This document shows positions 1 through 6,871 of a stretch of DNA of 27,556 nucleotides, piece after piece. How positions within the stretch are numbered: position 1 is the stretch's first letter; the number at the start of each line of letters is the position of its first letter. The notes under the pieces were generated by a model that was given only the letters and a program-made list of their open reading frames with translations, was not told the origin of the DNA and made no database searches. The translations under genes were made by a program, and so were the position numbers. Source of the stretch: a virus. The stretch spans positions 1 through 27,556 of the IMG/VR virus record IMGVR_UViG_3300008954_000227; one strand, 5' to 3'.

Positions 1-1
1 A

Positions 2-58
2 TGGGCTACAATGATTGTAGAGTTTTATTTCGGAGCGCAATTAGCTAAAGGCAAATGA
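2..58 (+). CDS. C-terminal end of a probable membrane protein (partial)
   Basis: The reading frame is open from the left edge and stops with TGA at 56-58, giving about 18 residues that end in MIVEFYFGAQLAKGK. A hydrophobic stretch closing in FYFG plus a short basic tail resembles the end of small phage membrane proteins, including some holin-like families, but so little is present that this is only a resemblance. The next ORF starts at ATG 55 and overlaps this stop in an ATGA arrangement, which supports the frame being real and translationally coupled. Confidence 0.45.
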   Translation, partial: WATMIVEFYFGAQLAKGK

Positions 59-135
59 TTAAGATTAACTTTGGAACTAAGGACAACCCAGTATGGCGTG
101 AAGTCCAACATAGGATGAAGAAAGATGGTAAGTAA
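55..135 (+). CDS. 26-residue basic mini-ORF
   Basis: This short ORF encodes MIKINFGTKDNPVWREVQHR followed by six further residues rich in Lys. Its ATG overlaps the stop of the preceding partial gene (ATGA) and an AAAGG lies just upstream, so coupled translation is plausible. It overlaps the following 54-residue ORF by 11 bases. I do not recognise the product; it is basic, without a membrane segment or cysteines. At this length it could be a chance frame, and the support is only its start context and its fit in an otherwise gap-free tiling of ORFs. Confidence 0.4.
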   Translation: MIKINFGTKDNPVWREVQHRMKKDGK

Positions 136-289
136 ATGTGTAATCGTATTCCTTGGTGGTGTGACTATTAGTTTAGCTTCTTACGCCTTCTTTAACCAAA
201 TGATGCAAATGCCTCAACAGATGATGGGTAGTATGATGCTGATGAGTCAACAGAAGGCGTGTGATTGTAGGTGCCCACAGCCTAAATAA
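125..289 (+). CDS. 54-residue Met-rich membrane miniprotein
   Basis: The product has one predicted N-terminal membrane segment at about residues 5-23 (CVIVFLGGVTISLASYAFF), then a segment crowded with Met and Gln (about residues 25-44), and a Cys-containing tail, ACDCRCPQPK. Start ATG 125 has AGGA about nine bases upstream. A single-pass anchor with a short polar tail would fit a small lysis accessory (spanin- or holin-like) or an inner-membrane virion-assembly factor, but there is no lipobox and no family I can name. It lies just upstream of a candidate promoter and the tail genes. The biased composition and clean membrane segment argue that it is a real gene. Confidence 0.55.
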   Translation: MVSKCVIVFLGGVTISLASYAFFNQMMQMPQQMMGSMMLMSQQKACDCRCPQPK

Positions 290-293
290 AAAT

Positions 294-302
294 TGTTATA
301 AT
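294..302 (+). promoter_or_regulatory. Candidate extended -10 promoter
   Basis: TGTTATAAT matches the bacterial extended -10 pattern (TG, one base, perfect TATAAT at 297-302). No convincing -35 box sits 17 bases upstream, which extended -10 promoters do not need. It lies in the 76-base gap before the 51-residue ORF and the tail operon, so transcription would begin near 309 and run into the tail genes. Confidence 0.45.
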
Positions 303-310
303 ACGGACAG

Positions 311-353
311 CCTGCTAGTTACTACTCTCCTCGCCCTTGTACAACCTAGCGGG
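311..353 (+). other. Imperfect inverted repeat in leader
   Basis: CCTGCTAGTT (311-320) can pair with AACCTAGCGGG (343-353) with one bulged base and a wobble or mismatch, enclosing a pyrimidine-rich loop of about 22 bases. It lies between the candidate promoter and the next start codon. There is no T tract after it, so it is not a standard terminator; it could be an RNA stability or processing stem. Confidence 0.3.
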
Positions 354-365
354 CACCAAATTATA

Positions 366-521
366 ATGAGTGAAGAATTAGAAGCAATACTACGTGATGT
401 AATACTAGTATTATATGAACAAGCCAGAGACGAAGATGCGTCTTATTGGGATATAGCCGATGAACTAAGTGCTATAATAAACGAAAGCAGAGGTGACGAT
501 GGCGGTGATAACAGTAAATAA
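366..521 (+). CDS. 51-residue acidic helical protein, unknown
   Basis: Start ATG 366 gives MSEELEAILRDVILVLYEQA and onward, a strongly acidic, probably alpha-helical protein with a DDGGDNSK tail. An in-frame GTG at 261 would add 35 residues but would overlap the upstream miniprotein and read through the promoter-like gap, so 366 is preferred, although no good Shine-Dalgarno is visible. Its end overlaps the following tail gene by 23 bases, which is typical of coupled phage genes. I do not recognise the family. Its place right before tail genes suggests a small assembly or chaperone role, but that is inference from context only. Confidence 0.55.
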   Translation: MSEELEAILRDVILVLYEQARDEDASYWDIADELSAIINESRGDDGGDNSK

Positions 522-2136
522 ATTCTCAGGGGTATCTCCTATGACACCCCCGAGATACTTAGGGGATAACGCGGCGCAGACAGCGCTCAACTGTCCTGTA
601 TGGTTAGGCTCCCTACAATCTATTAGAGGCGCCTCTGAAATAACGCCTGCCCAACTTACCAAAACAGGGTCGATGAAATCTATCTATCGCTTTGGTAAAA
701 ACGAAACAGATGAAAAGAATTACTGGTTCCACTGGACTACTGACGTAGATGTAGTACAGGGTTTCATAGCCGGGGACACTACAGAACGTACGTACTACAC
801 TGGCGATGGCGTTCCAAAGGTGACTGATAGCTCTTTAGCTCTTGCAGGAGCGGGTACAAATTACCCTGAAACATCATACACCTTAGGAGTGCCTAAACCA
901 ACAGGGGCAGGATTCTCTACGGCTAAGACGGGAACCCCTAGCCCTAATACAGTTTCTGAAACTCGAGTGTACACATTTACATATGTTAACTCCTGGGATG
1001 AGGAGTCAGCTCCATACTCAGCTACTAGTATGTCGGCTTCTACTGAGGATGTTTACCCAGGAGAAAGCGTAGTGGTTACTATGCCAACTGCTCCAACGGG
1101 TAACTACAACGTAACTAAAAAACGAATTTATCGTTCTGCTTCTGGCTCTGCTAATACATCGTTCTTCTTCGTGGCTGAGGTACCTGTAGCGACAACGACG
1201 TACACTGACTCTATTTCAGGGGACTCTCTGAACGAAGAGATTCCTTCTTTAACTTGGGAACATCCGGTATCAACTCTACAAGGACTTGTAGGTTTACCTA
1301 ACGGTGTTATGGCGGCTTTCTCAGGTAACGATATTTATTTCTCAGAACCGTACCGACCGTTCGCGTGGCCTACGCAGTACATGCAGACCGTTGGTTATCC
1401 TGTAGTTGGGCTAGCAGTGGTGGATACTACCGTCGTAGTTCTAACGAAAGGTAGACCGTACTTCATCCAAGGCTCACACCCAGACAGTTCAGTTATGGTG
1501 GAAGCCGATGTTAACCAGGCGTGTATTTCCAAACGAAGTATCGTAAGTATTAACAACTACGTGCTCTACGCAGCCCCTGACGGTCTAGTAGGGTTGTCCC
1601 CTGGAGGGTCGTCGGTAGTGACGCAGAGTATGTTCGACAAGTACTCTTGGCAGTCTATGAACCCTAGCGGCCTAGTAGGCGCTAGATATGAGAACCAGTA
1701 CGTAGGGTTCCTAAACACTACAACAGGTAACGGCGGGTTCGTATATGACATGAACGCTAAAACGTGGAACTTCCACAACATTTATGCGACGGGCGGTTAT
1801 AACGACCTGAAGAATGACTCGCTGTACATCATTAAAGGCGATGAGCTGTGGAAGTGGGACACCGGTTCGGCACTTGCTTACACTTGGAAATCAAAGAAAT
1901 TTACGTACCCGGAGCCGAAGTCTTTTTCGTGCTACCGCGTACAAGCAGAAGCGTACCCTATCACTATGAAGATATGGAGAGACGGCACTAAGATAGTTGA
2001 CCTATCGCTTACCAACGACAGTTTACAACGAATACCTTCAGGGTTAGGTAATGACTGGGAGTTCCAAATAGATGGGAGTACTGAAGTTTACAATGTGCAG
2101 ATTGCACAGTCACCTATGGAACTTAACCAAGGATGA
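499..2136 (+). CDS. Tail nozzle/stabilisation-like virion protein
   Basis: This 545-residue protein begins MAVITVNKFSGVSP at ATG 499, with GAGG a few bases upstream; a GTG two codons earlier is less likely. After an N-terminal region comes a beta-rich FN3-like stretch (about residues 153-240, including YTFTYVNSWDEESAP). The C-terminal half looks like a beta-propeller: short strands with repeated patterns such as FSGNDIYFSEPYRPFAWP, VVVLTKGRPYFIQG and YVLYAAPDGLVGLSPGG. This layout is what I know from podovirus tail-tube or nozzle proteins (the P22 gp10/T7 gp12 role), which close the bottom of the short tail and hold fibres. It leads a run of tail genes and its stop overlaps the next start (ATGA at 2133). 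The exact family is uncertain; a virion structural role is well supported by context. Confidence 0.7.
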   Translation: MAVITVNKFSGVSPMTPPRYLGDNAAQTALNCPVWLGSLQSIRGASEITPAQLTKTGSMKSIYRFGKNETDEKNYWFHWTTDVDVVQGFIAGDTTERTYYTGDGVPKVTDSSLALAGAGTNYPETSYTLGVPKPTGAGFSTAKTGTPSPNTVSETRVYTFTYVNSWDEESAPYSATSMSASTEDVYPGESVVVTMPTAPTGNYNVTKKRIYRSASGSANTSFFFVAEVPVATTTYTDSISGDSLNEEIPSLTWEHPVSTLQGLVGLPNGVMAAFSGNDIYFSEPYRPFAWPTQYMQTVGYPVVGLAVVDTTVVVLTKGRPYFIQGSHPDSSVMVEADVNQACISKRSIVSINNYVLYAAPDGLVGLSPGGSSVVTQSMFDKYSWQSMNPSGLVGARYENQYVGFLNTTTGNGGFVYDMNAKTWNFHNIYATGGYNDLKNDSLYIIKGDELWKWDTGSALAYTWKSKKFTYPEPKSFSCYRVQAEAYPITMKIWRDGTKIVDLSLTNDSLQRIPSGLGNDWEFQIDGSTEVYNVQIAQSPMELNQG

Positions 2137-3203
2137 AGAGTAAACTACCCGCTCTAGTATCGTCGATAGCACCGGACCTACGACGCTTCCTCGACCGAAT
2201 TAGAGAAACCTTTGAGTCTCCTGATGGTATGGTTACCAAAACAGACCTTATCAAAACGGGGGTGTTCGAGAAGAACACAGCTGGCGACTTATCGTTTTTA
2301 GAGAACGGTAACACCGATAGTTGTACATCCCCGCCTGCCCCTGTCAACCTAGATGCCTCTGGCTCCATGGCGTCTATCATTCTGTCTTGGGACGGCGGTG
2401 AGTATAGCGCTTGTTATTCATACACTGAGATATGGAGAGCTGTAGCTAACGACTTAGGTACAGCGGTACTAATAGGTACTACTACTTCAGAACTATTTGC
2501 AGATGCAGTTGGTTCCGATGCTTCCTACTACTACTGGGTTAGATTCGTTAGTGTCTTAGATGACAAAGGTCCGTATAACCAAACTGCAGGTACGCTAGGA
2601 GAAACTGCTCCCGATTTGGAGTACGTGTTTTCACAGCTAACTTCGGCGTACAGTACTACTTCTGATGCTCCGTTTTTCCAATTAGACACTGCGACAACTA
2701 TCGGAGGTGTGAGTATCCCAGCTGGTACATACATGAAGCAGGCGATGATTTATAACGGTGTTATTACTAACGCTAAGATAGGAGCCGCAGCAGTAGATAG
2801 CGCAAAGATTGCTAACGCAGCTATTACTACAGCTAAGATTGCAGACGCTAATATTACTACAGCCAAAGTAGCCAACGCTGCTATTGACACAGCCCAAATT
2901 GCGAACGCCGCGATTACTAACATAAAGATTAAAGACGCAGATATTACTACCGCTAAGATAGCAGACGCTGCAATTACTAACGCCAAGATAGGTGATGTCA
3001 TTCAGTCTAGTACTTACACTGCGGGTTCTGCTGGTTGGAAGATAGACAAGACTGGTGCGATGGAGATGAACAATGCTACGTTCAGAGGAACTATAGATGT
3101 TAAGTCTGCTACGACTGGAGCTCGCTTAGAAATTACAAACTCAGCGATAAAGGTGTATGACTCAAGCGGTACTGTTCGAGTTAAGTTAGGAAACCTATCA
3201 TGA
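2133..3203 (+). CDS. Tail fibre/host-specificity protein with FN3-like domain
   Basis: The 356-residue product has an N-terminal region (about 1-60), a FN3-like domain (about 67-150, with LSWDGG and the YYYWVRFVS strand), a linker, and eight near-perfect 10-residue repeats of the ITTAKIADA type (residues 211-290). The C-terminal part contains GWKIDKTGAMEMNNATFRGTI and a VYDSSGTVRVKLG ending. FN3 plus repeats plus the GWKIDKTG.../VRVKLG end resembles the C-terminal, receptor-facing portion of gpJ-like and podovirus central-fibre proteins. It is coupled to the nozzle gene upstream and to the small MSYG protein downstream through ATGA overlaps. The receptor is unknown. Confidence is good for a tail-tip or fibre role and lower for a precise family. 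Confidence 0.7.
   Translation: MKSKLPALVSSIAPDLRRFLDRIRETFESPDGMVTKTDLIKTGVFEKNTAGDLSFLENGNTDSCTSPPAPVNLDASGSMASIILSWDGGEYSACYSYTEIWRAVANDLGTAVLIGTTTSELFADAVGSDASYYYWVRFVSVLDDKGPYNQTAGTLGETAPDLEYVFSQLTSAYSTTSDAPFFQLDTATTIGGVSIPAGTYMKQAMIYNGVITNAKIGAAAVDSAKIANAAITTAKIADANITTAKVANAAIDTAQIANAAITNIKIKDADITTAKIADAAITNAKIGDVIQSSTYTAGSAGWKIDKTGAMEMNNATFRGTIDVKSATTGARLEITNSAIKVYDSSGTVRVKLGNLS
2763..3002 (+). repeat. Eight tandem 30-base units encoding 10-residue repeats
   Basis: Eight in-frame units encode variants of I-T-[TN]-A-K-I-[AG]-[DN]-A-[AND] (ITNAKIGAAA, VDSAKIANAA, ITTAKIADAN, ITTAKVANAA, IDTAQIANAA, ITNIKIKDAD, ITTAKIADAA, ITNAKIGDVI). The hydrophobic residues recur every 4-6 positions, as in a repetitive fibre shaft. 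Base-level divergence between units indicates old duplication with selection on the protein. Confidence 0.85.
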
Positions 3204-3496
3204 GTTATGGGCTTAATTTATACAACAGTGATGGTTCTTTAGGTTTTTCAACAGCCGATGTAACCTGGATGCAGATTGACCAGTTTACTGTAGCGGCTAA
3301 CGCGTCGGTGTCCAACTCTTACCCAGAGGTTGCTGGTATGACAGTTATCACACAAGTTCAGATGGTTAATGACCCTCCAGAATCGCAAGAAGCTTACGCG
3401 CCTAACGTTACGATAGGAGCTACATCTGTATCTGTAGCGCCGTACTCAGGTAAAACTTCAGAAGAAACAGTCATCATGGTACTAGCTCAGGATTAA
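3200..3496 (+). CDS. Small tail-associated protein, MSYG type
   Basis: The 98-residue product starts MSYGLNLYNSDGSLGFSTAD. This N-terminal pattern (a short beta-strand, a DG turn and a second strand) is a module I recognise from small phage tail-tip and fibre-associated proteins. The rest is beta-rich with no Cys and no catalytic motif. Its ATG overlaps the stop of the fibre gene (ATGA), and the next gene begins with a related MSYG block, so the two probably arose by duplication and may occupy neighbouring sites on the tail. Function beyond virion structure cannot be assigned. Confidence 0.6.
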   Translation: MSYGLNLYNSDGSLGFSTADVTWMQIDQFTVAANASVSNSYPEVAGMTVITQVQMVNDPPESQEAYAPNVTIGATSVSVAPYSGKTSEETVIMVLAQD

Positions 3497-3499
3497 ATT

Positions 3500-4450
3500 A
3501 TGTCTTATGGTTTTTCTGCTATTAATGATAGCGGTCAAGTTATTATTTCTTCAGAGATGGAGAACCTGCATTACGTGGGGAAAGCCACGCTTACAGGCAA
3601 CGATGGCGGAAACTACGGAGACTTTCCATCATACAGCGGTTCTAACGACACCCTAGACGGCAGAGTAATTTTCACTTATACTTTTTCATCGTCTGCTACC
3701 CCTCTAGTATTCATTAAGCCCTCAGACTATAGTCGATGGCATGGTATGTTGACACAAAGTAAGAGCGGTAGCACTTGGACGTATGACGTTATTGTCAGCG
3801 GTACTTCCACTAGTAGCGCTCCAGTTTTGTACTGTTTCGTTAACGCTGCTAATGTACCTGCTTCTTCGGATACACATGGAGCTGTTATATACAAAGCCGA
3901 CGGCACAACTAAAACCTTTGACTCAAGACTTAACCCTTTAGCGGTTAGTGGTGGCGGGTCTATTTCACCCCCTACAGATCCTACAGATGGTAGTGGTTTA
4001 CCTACTACTACATCGGGGCATCCTTGGAATTACAATTCTAATGACCACGATTTTAGAAGCACCACTAGGTACAACTCTTCAGCGATATCAGGTACTTATA
4101 GTAATTTAATGTTTTCAGCACCCTCTTTAGCTCAAGCAGTTTATAAGAGACAAGCAGAAGGGTATAAATGTTCTGATAAACCTTGGCCTGAGTCTGGATG
4201 TCAAGAGCACTGGTCAACAGCTATGTGGTGGGTAATGTACCGCAACACTTTCAGAATAAGAAGTGGGTACTTTGATGCTGGCTGGACTAGTTATGTTGCT
4301 GGATACGCATTTAGTTCTACTTATGAATCAGGTGGTTGGTTTGGAGGAGGCGGCGGCGGTTACTCTACTGGGAGTATGCCGTATACTGCTAAAACTATTA
4401 ATCTAACAAGTAACGCATTTATGATTACGGATGCTACGAGGTACGGATAA
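3500..4450 (+). CDS. Tail fibre-like protein with glycine-rich C-terminal domain
   Basis: The 316-residue protein begins MSYGFSAINDSGQVIISSEM, a relative of the preceding small protein's N-terminus. AGGA at 3489-3492 lies seven bases before the start. The first half is beta-rich (about residues 1-150), followed by a Ser/Gly/Pro/Thr-rich linker (SGGGSISPPTDPTDGSG). A distinct C-terminal domain (about 175-316) is rich in Trp, Tyr and Gly, including CSDKPWPESGCQEHW and GGWFGGGGGGY. A conserved attachment module joined by a linker to an exposed C-terminal domain is the usual plan of a receptor-binding or decoration protein. Two Cys flank the Pro/Trp segment and could form a disulphide. The stop overlaps the next start by one base. 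The base composition becomes AT-rich towards its end. Confidence 0.6.
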   Translation: MSYGFSAINDSGQVIISSEMENLHYVGKATLTGNDGGNYGDFPSYSGSNDTLDGRVIFTYTFSSSATPLVFIKPSDYSRWHGMLTQSKSGSTWTYDVIVSGTSTSSAPVLYCFVNAANVPASSDTHGAVIYKADGTTKTFDSRLNPLAVSGGGSISPPTDPTDGSGLPTTTSGHPWNYNSNDHDFRSTTRYNSSAISGTYSNLMFSAPSLAQAVYKRQAEGYKCSDKPWPESGCQEHWSTAMWWVMYRNTFRIRSGYFDAGWTSYVAGYAFSSTYESGGWFGGGGGGYSTGSMPYTAKTINLTSNAFMITDATRYG

Positions 4451-5565
4451 TGGCTGGAGAAATTGCATATATTAATAATGGAGAGGTATATAAGCAACAT
4501 ACCTTTTTCTCTGGCCCTCTAGTCGGAGATGATTTCAACTACATTTCTAATAGAACAGACGACCCTATTGCTCCATTTGCTCATATTAAGGGCGATAAGG
4601 AAAAGAGATATACATCTACTAGAGAATTTAGAGAATGGCTTTTAAATGAAAGCACAGGGACTTCTTTAGAAGGATATGACCTTTGCCCTGACGTAAATAT
4701 GTGGTTAGGTGTTGGTAAGTTCACAGATGATACTCCTGAAATTGATTTATATTTCAAAGTAGATGATTCTACAATGTTGCAACAAGTTTCAGATTACTAC
4801 GGTTTACCTTACCCTCTTGATGATGCTATCACTGATATGCTGGATAACAATTTAAGAACTCTCTCAATGTATCAGAATGGTTCTGAGTACCTAGCTTTAG
4901 GTGTTGTTAAGATAATAGATGGGGCTCCTTCTTTACTTAAGTTTCATTGTTATTATAAAGAGATAGGTGACTGGTTGGCTTTTGAAAAAGGTAGGGTTTT
5001 ATGTAACAAAGAAGTAGTAGAGGAAGGGGGTAGATACGCCCTAATGTCTACTAAACCTATACATCATATGAGTATGTCAGGTGATAATATAGTAACTGAG
5101 TTTGTTGAGAATAAGACAGACCCTATTACTCAATGGGAAGCACGTAGAACTAACTTAGCCACTAATGAAACTAAAATAGAATATTACGAATCTTCTAACG
5201 CTTTGAGACTTGGTGTTGGTAATTTAGACACTGGTAGTAACTATGAGGAGTACGACAGGGCTCCAAACGTTAATATGTGGTTAGGCCGTAGTTGGATTGA
5301 GAATGAACAAGAAGAACTATACTTCTTAGTTGAAAGTAGAGAGATGCTAGATGAAGTAGCAACCTACTATGGGCTACCTGTACCCTATGATGATGAATTA
5401 AAAGCAGTACTGGATAATGATTTACAATCTATTCGTTTCAAGTCTTATGATTTGAATAACGAAGGTGAAGGTAATTTTGTTGCAGTAGTTGTAGCTGGGA
5501 TTGTCTTTGAAGATGATACTGCTACTATGCTTAAGCTGTATGAAACTACAAGGTGGAATGAGTAA
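4450..5565 (+). CDS. Internally duplicated protein of unknown function
   Basis: This 371-residue acidic protein contains two copies of one module. Copy A spans about residues 34-174 and copy B about 221-370. Both include N[RK]TD, then [DN]VNMWLG, then LYF.V, then ML..V..YYGLP.P.DD.....LDN.L, then a closing strand pair. About 45 divergent residues link the copies. I do not recognise the module; the regular strand/helix pattern and YYGLP-PxDD signature suggest a compact alpha/beta fold. There is no membrane segment or signal peptide. It sits between fibre genes and internal virion protein genes, and its DNA is visibly more AT-rich than its neighbours (19 G/C in 5041-5100 against 38 in 1561-1620), so it may be an acquired accessory (moron-like) gene. 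Roles as a decoration protein, fibre chaperone or host-interaction factor are all possible. Confidence 0.65.
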   Translation: MAGEIAYINNGEVYKQHTFFSGPLVGDDFNYISNRTDDPIAPFAHIKGDKEKRYTSTREFREWLLNESTGTSLEGYDLCPDVNMWLGVGKFTDDTPEIDLYFKVDDSTMLQQVSDYYGLPYPLDDAITDMLDNNLRTLSMYQNGSEYLALGVVKIIDGAPSLLKFHCYYKEIGDWLAFEKGRVLCNKEVVEEGGRYALMSTKPIHHMSMSGDNIVTEFVENKTDPITQWEARRTNLATNETKIEYYESSNALRLGVGNLDTGSNYEEYDRAPNVNMWLGRSWIENEQEELYFLVESREMLDEVATYYGLPVPYDDELKAVLDNDLQSIRFKSYDLNNEGEGNFVAVVVAGIVFEDDTATMLKLYETTRWNE

Positions 5566-5632
5566 TTACTTGCACACATATAATAACTATGATATATAAT
5601 AAAGGCGTGCTAATAAGTAAACATAGGTACAC
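5566..5632 (+). promoter_or_regulatory. AT-rich gap with two TATAAT boxes
   Basis: This 67-base gap follows the AT-rich duplicated gene. It contains TATAAT at 5579-5584 and again at 5595-5600, the latter within a longer run, GATATATAATAAAGG. A weak TTGCAC at 5570-5575 is 19 bases before the second box. This is a plausible place for transcription to restart ahead of the internal virion genes. No terminator hairpin is visible. Confidence 0.35.
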
Positions 5633-6061
5633 ATGACTGAGTCTCGTTTAGTATTTGATGATAAGGAACGGATTGGGGAGTGGGTAGCTAAAGAGGTAGA
5701 ACAGCGCTCCACGTGGGGATCTTTCTACGCTATGGGCGCTGAAGTAGACGGTCAAATTACGAGCGGTGTTGTGTTCAACAACTTTAATGAATGTAATGCT
5801 ACTTGTCATATCGCTGTCAGCAAACCCAATAAACTGTTTTTAGAACTGCTAGACCACGCTGCGTTGTACGCGTTTAAGTCTTGTGGGTTAAAACGGCTTA
5901 CGGGGTTAGTCGAAGCTGACAACTCCAAAGCATTGAAATTAGATAAACATATCGGCTTCGAAGAAGAAGGCGTTATGAAAAAAGCAGGCTCCGAAGGACA
6001 AGACATGATTGTCCTGGTATTATGGCCTGAAAACTACCGCAGAGGAAGAAAGAATGGGTAA
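5633..6061 (+). CDS. GNAT-like internal virion protein (T7 gp13-like position)
   Basis: The 142-residue product shows the GNAT acyltransferase layout. An N-terminal helix (ERIGEWVAKEVEQ) is followed by a strand pair (GSFYAMGAEVDGQITSGVVF), a strand-helix core (CHIAVSKPNKLFLELLDHAALYAFKSCG) and the C-terminal signature KRLTGLVEADNSKALKLDKH with IGFEEEGVMKK. Phages of the T7 supergroup carry GNAT-related proteins at this place, just before the internal virion proteins, where they act in core assembly rather than as clear enzymes. The usual acetyl-CoA pyrophosphate loop (Q/RxxGxG/A) is not evident, so catalysis is doubtful. The start has only a weak AGG upstream. The end overlaps the next gene by eight bases. 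Confidence 0.75.
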   Translation: MTESRLVFDDKERIGEWVAKEVEQRSTWGSFYAMGAEVDGQITSGVVFNNFNECNATCHIAVSKPNKLFLELLDHAALYAFKSCGLKRLTGLVEADNSKALKLDKHIGFEEEGVMKKAGSEGQDMIVLVLWPENYRRGRKNG

Positions 6062-6860
6062 AAAAAGTTCACCGGCTCCGGATTATACGCCGCTAGCAAA
6101 CGCTAGTAAGGAAGCAGCAGAGATTATGAGAGGTCTTGGGGAGAAGCAACTTGCTTTCTCTGAGAAAATGTACAACGAGAATTCACCATTGTTGAAAGAC
6201 ATCGCTACCAAACAGGGTGCTATGATGGACCAACAGATGGCACAAGGTAAAGACTACTACGATTACCTTAAGGATACATACCGACCTGTGGAAAAAGGTA
6301 TCGTTGCCGACGCTTTAAGTTTTGATACCGATGCGTACCGTAACTCATTAGCTACTAAAGCCGCCGCTGATTCAGGCGTCGCATTCAACAGAACACGACA
6401 AGCCAATGAGAGAGCTATGGCCTCTATGGGGGTTAATCCAAACTCGGCTAGGTTCCAAGGAATTGGTTCTCAGGCTGCACTGATGCAGTCCGCTAACAGA
6501 GCAGGTGCTATGACAGGTGCAAGAGAACGCGCACAACAAACAGGCTACGCTAGAAAACTCGATGCTGCTGGGTTAGGTAGAAACCTTTCTGGTGCGTCAA
6601 CTGCTGCATACGGAAGTGCTGCTAACGCTGGTAACTCAGCAGGAGCCAACTACCAATCTGCGGGGCTTAACCATCTAACTGGTATGGGGCAAGGTGCTAG
6701 TACTATAGGCCAAGGGCAGAGCATGAACATAACAGGGCTTAGCAATGTATTAAACAATCAAACCAAGTACGCTATTGAAGGCGGTGGAAATGCTGCTGGA
6801 GACTTCGGTGCTATAGCAGGTGGCTTAACTAAAATGTACACCGGCGGATTGTTCGGTTAA
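6054..6860 (+). CDS. Internal virion protein, T7 gp14-like
   Basis: Start ATG 6054 (MGKKSSPAPDYTPLANASKE) is chosen because AGAGGAAGAA lies just upstream and because it tiles against the GNAT gene; a start 15 codons earlier would overlap more. The 268-residue protein is Ala/Gly/Gln/Asn-rich, with a helical N-terminal half (KEAAEIMRGLGEKQLAFSEK) and a low-complexity C-terminal half rich in GA/GN steps. Such composition plus the position directly before two larger internal proteins matches the smallest podovirus ejection protein (gp14 in T7), which forms the outer-membrane pore portion of the ejection channel. Sequence-level homology to T7 itself is not claimed; the family is diverse. Confidence 0.7.
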   Translation: MGKKSSPAPDYTPLANASKEAAEIMRGLGEKQLAFSEKMYNENSPLLKDIATKQGAMMDQQMAQGKDYYDYLKDTYRPVEKGIVADALSFDTDAYRNSLATKAAADSGVAFNRTRQANERAMASMGVNPNSARFQGIGSQAALMQSANRAGAMTGARERAQQTGYARKLDAAGLGRNLSGASTAAYGSAANAGNSAGANYQSAGLNHLTGMGQGASTIGQGQSMNITGLSNVLNNQTKYAIEGGGNAAGDFGAIAGGLTKMYTGGLFG

Positions 6861-6871
6861 GGAGTTATATT

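Noticed and set aside
261-365. GTG start at 261 extending the 51-residue protein by 35 residues
   Set aside because: It would overlap the Met-rich miniprotein and read through the promoter-like gap; the acidic helical part begins cleanly at ATG 366.
5589-5636. 15-codon ORF starting at 5589 and ending on the GNAT gene start
   Set aside because: Too short, with no Shine-Dalgarno, in an AT-rich promoter-like gap; likely chance.
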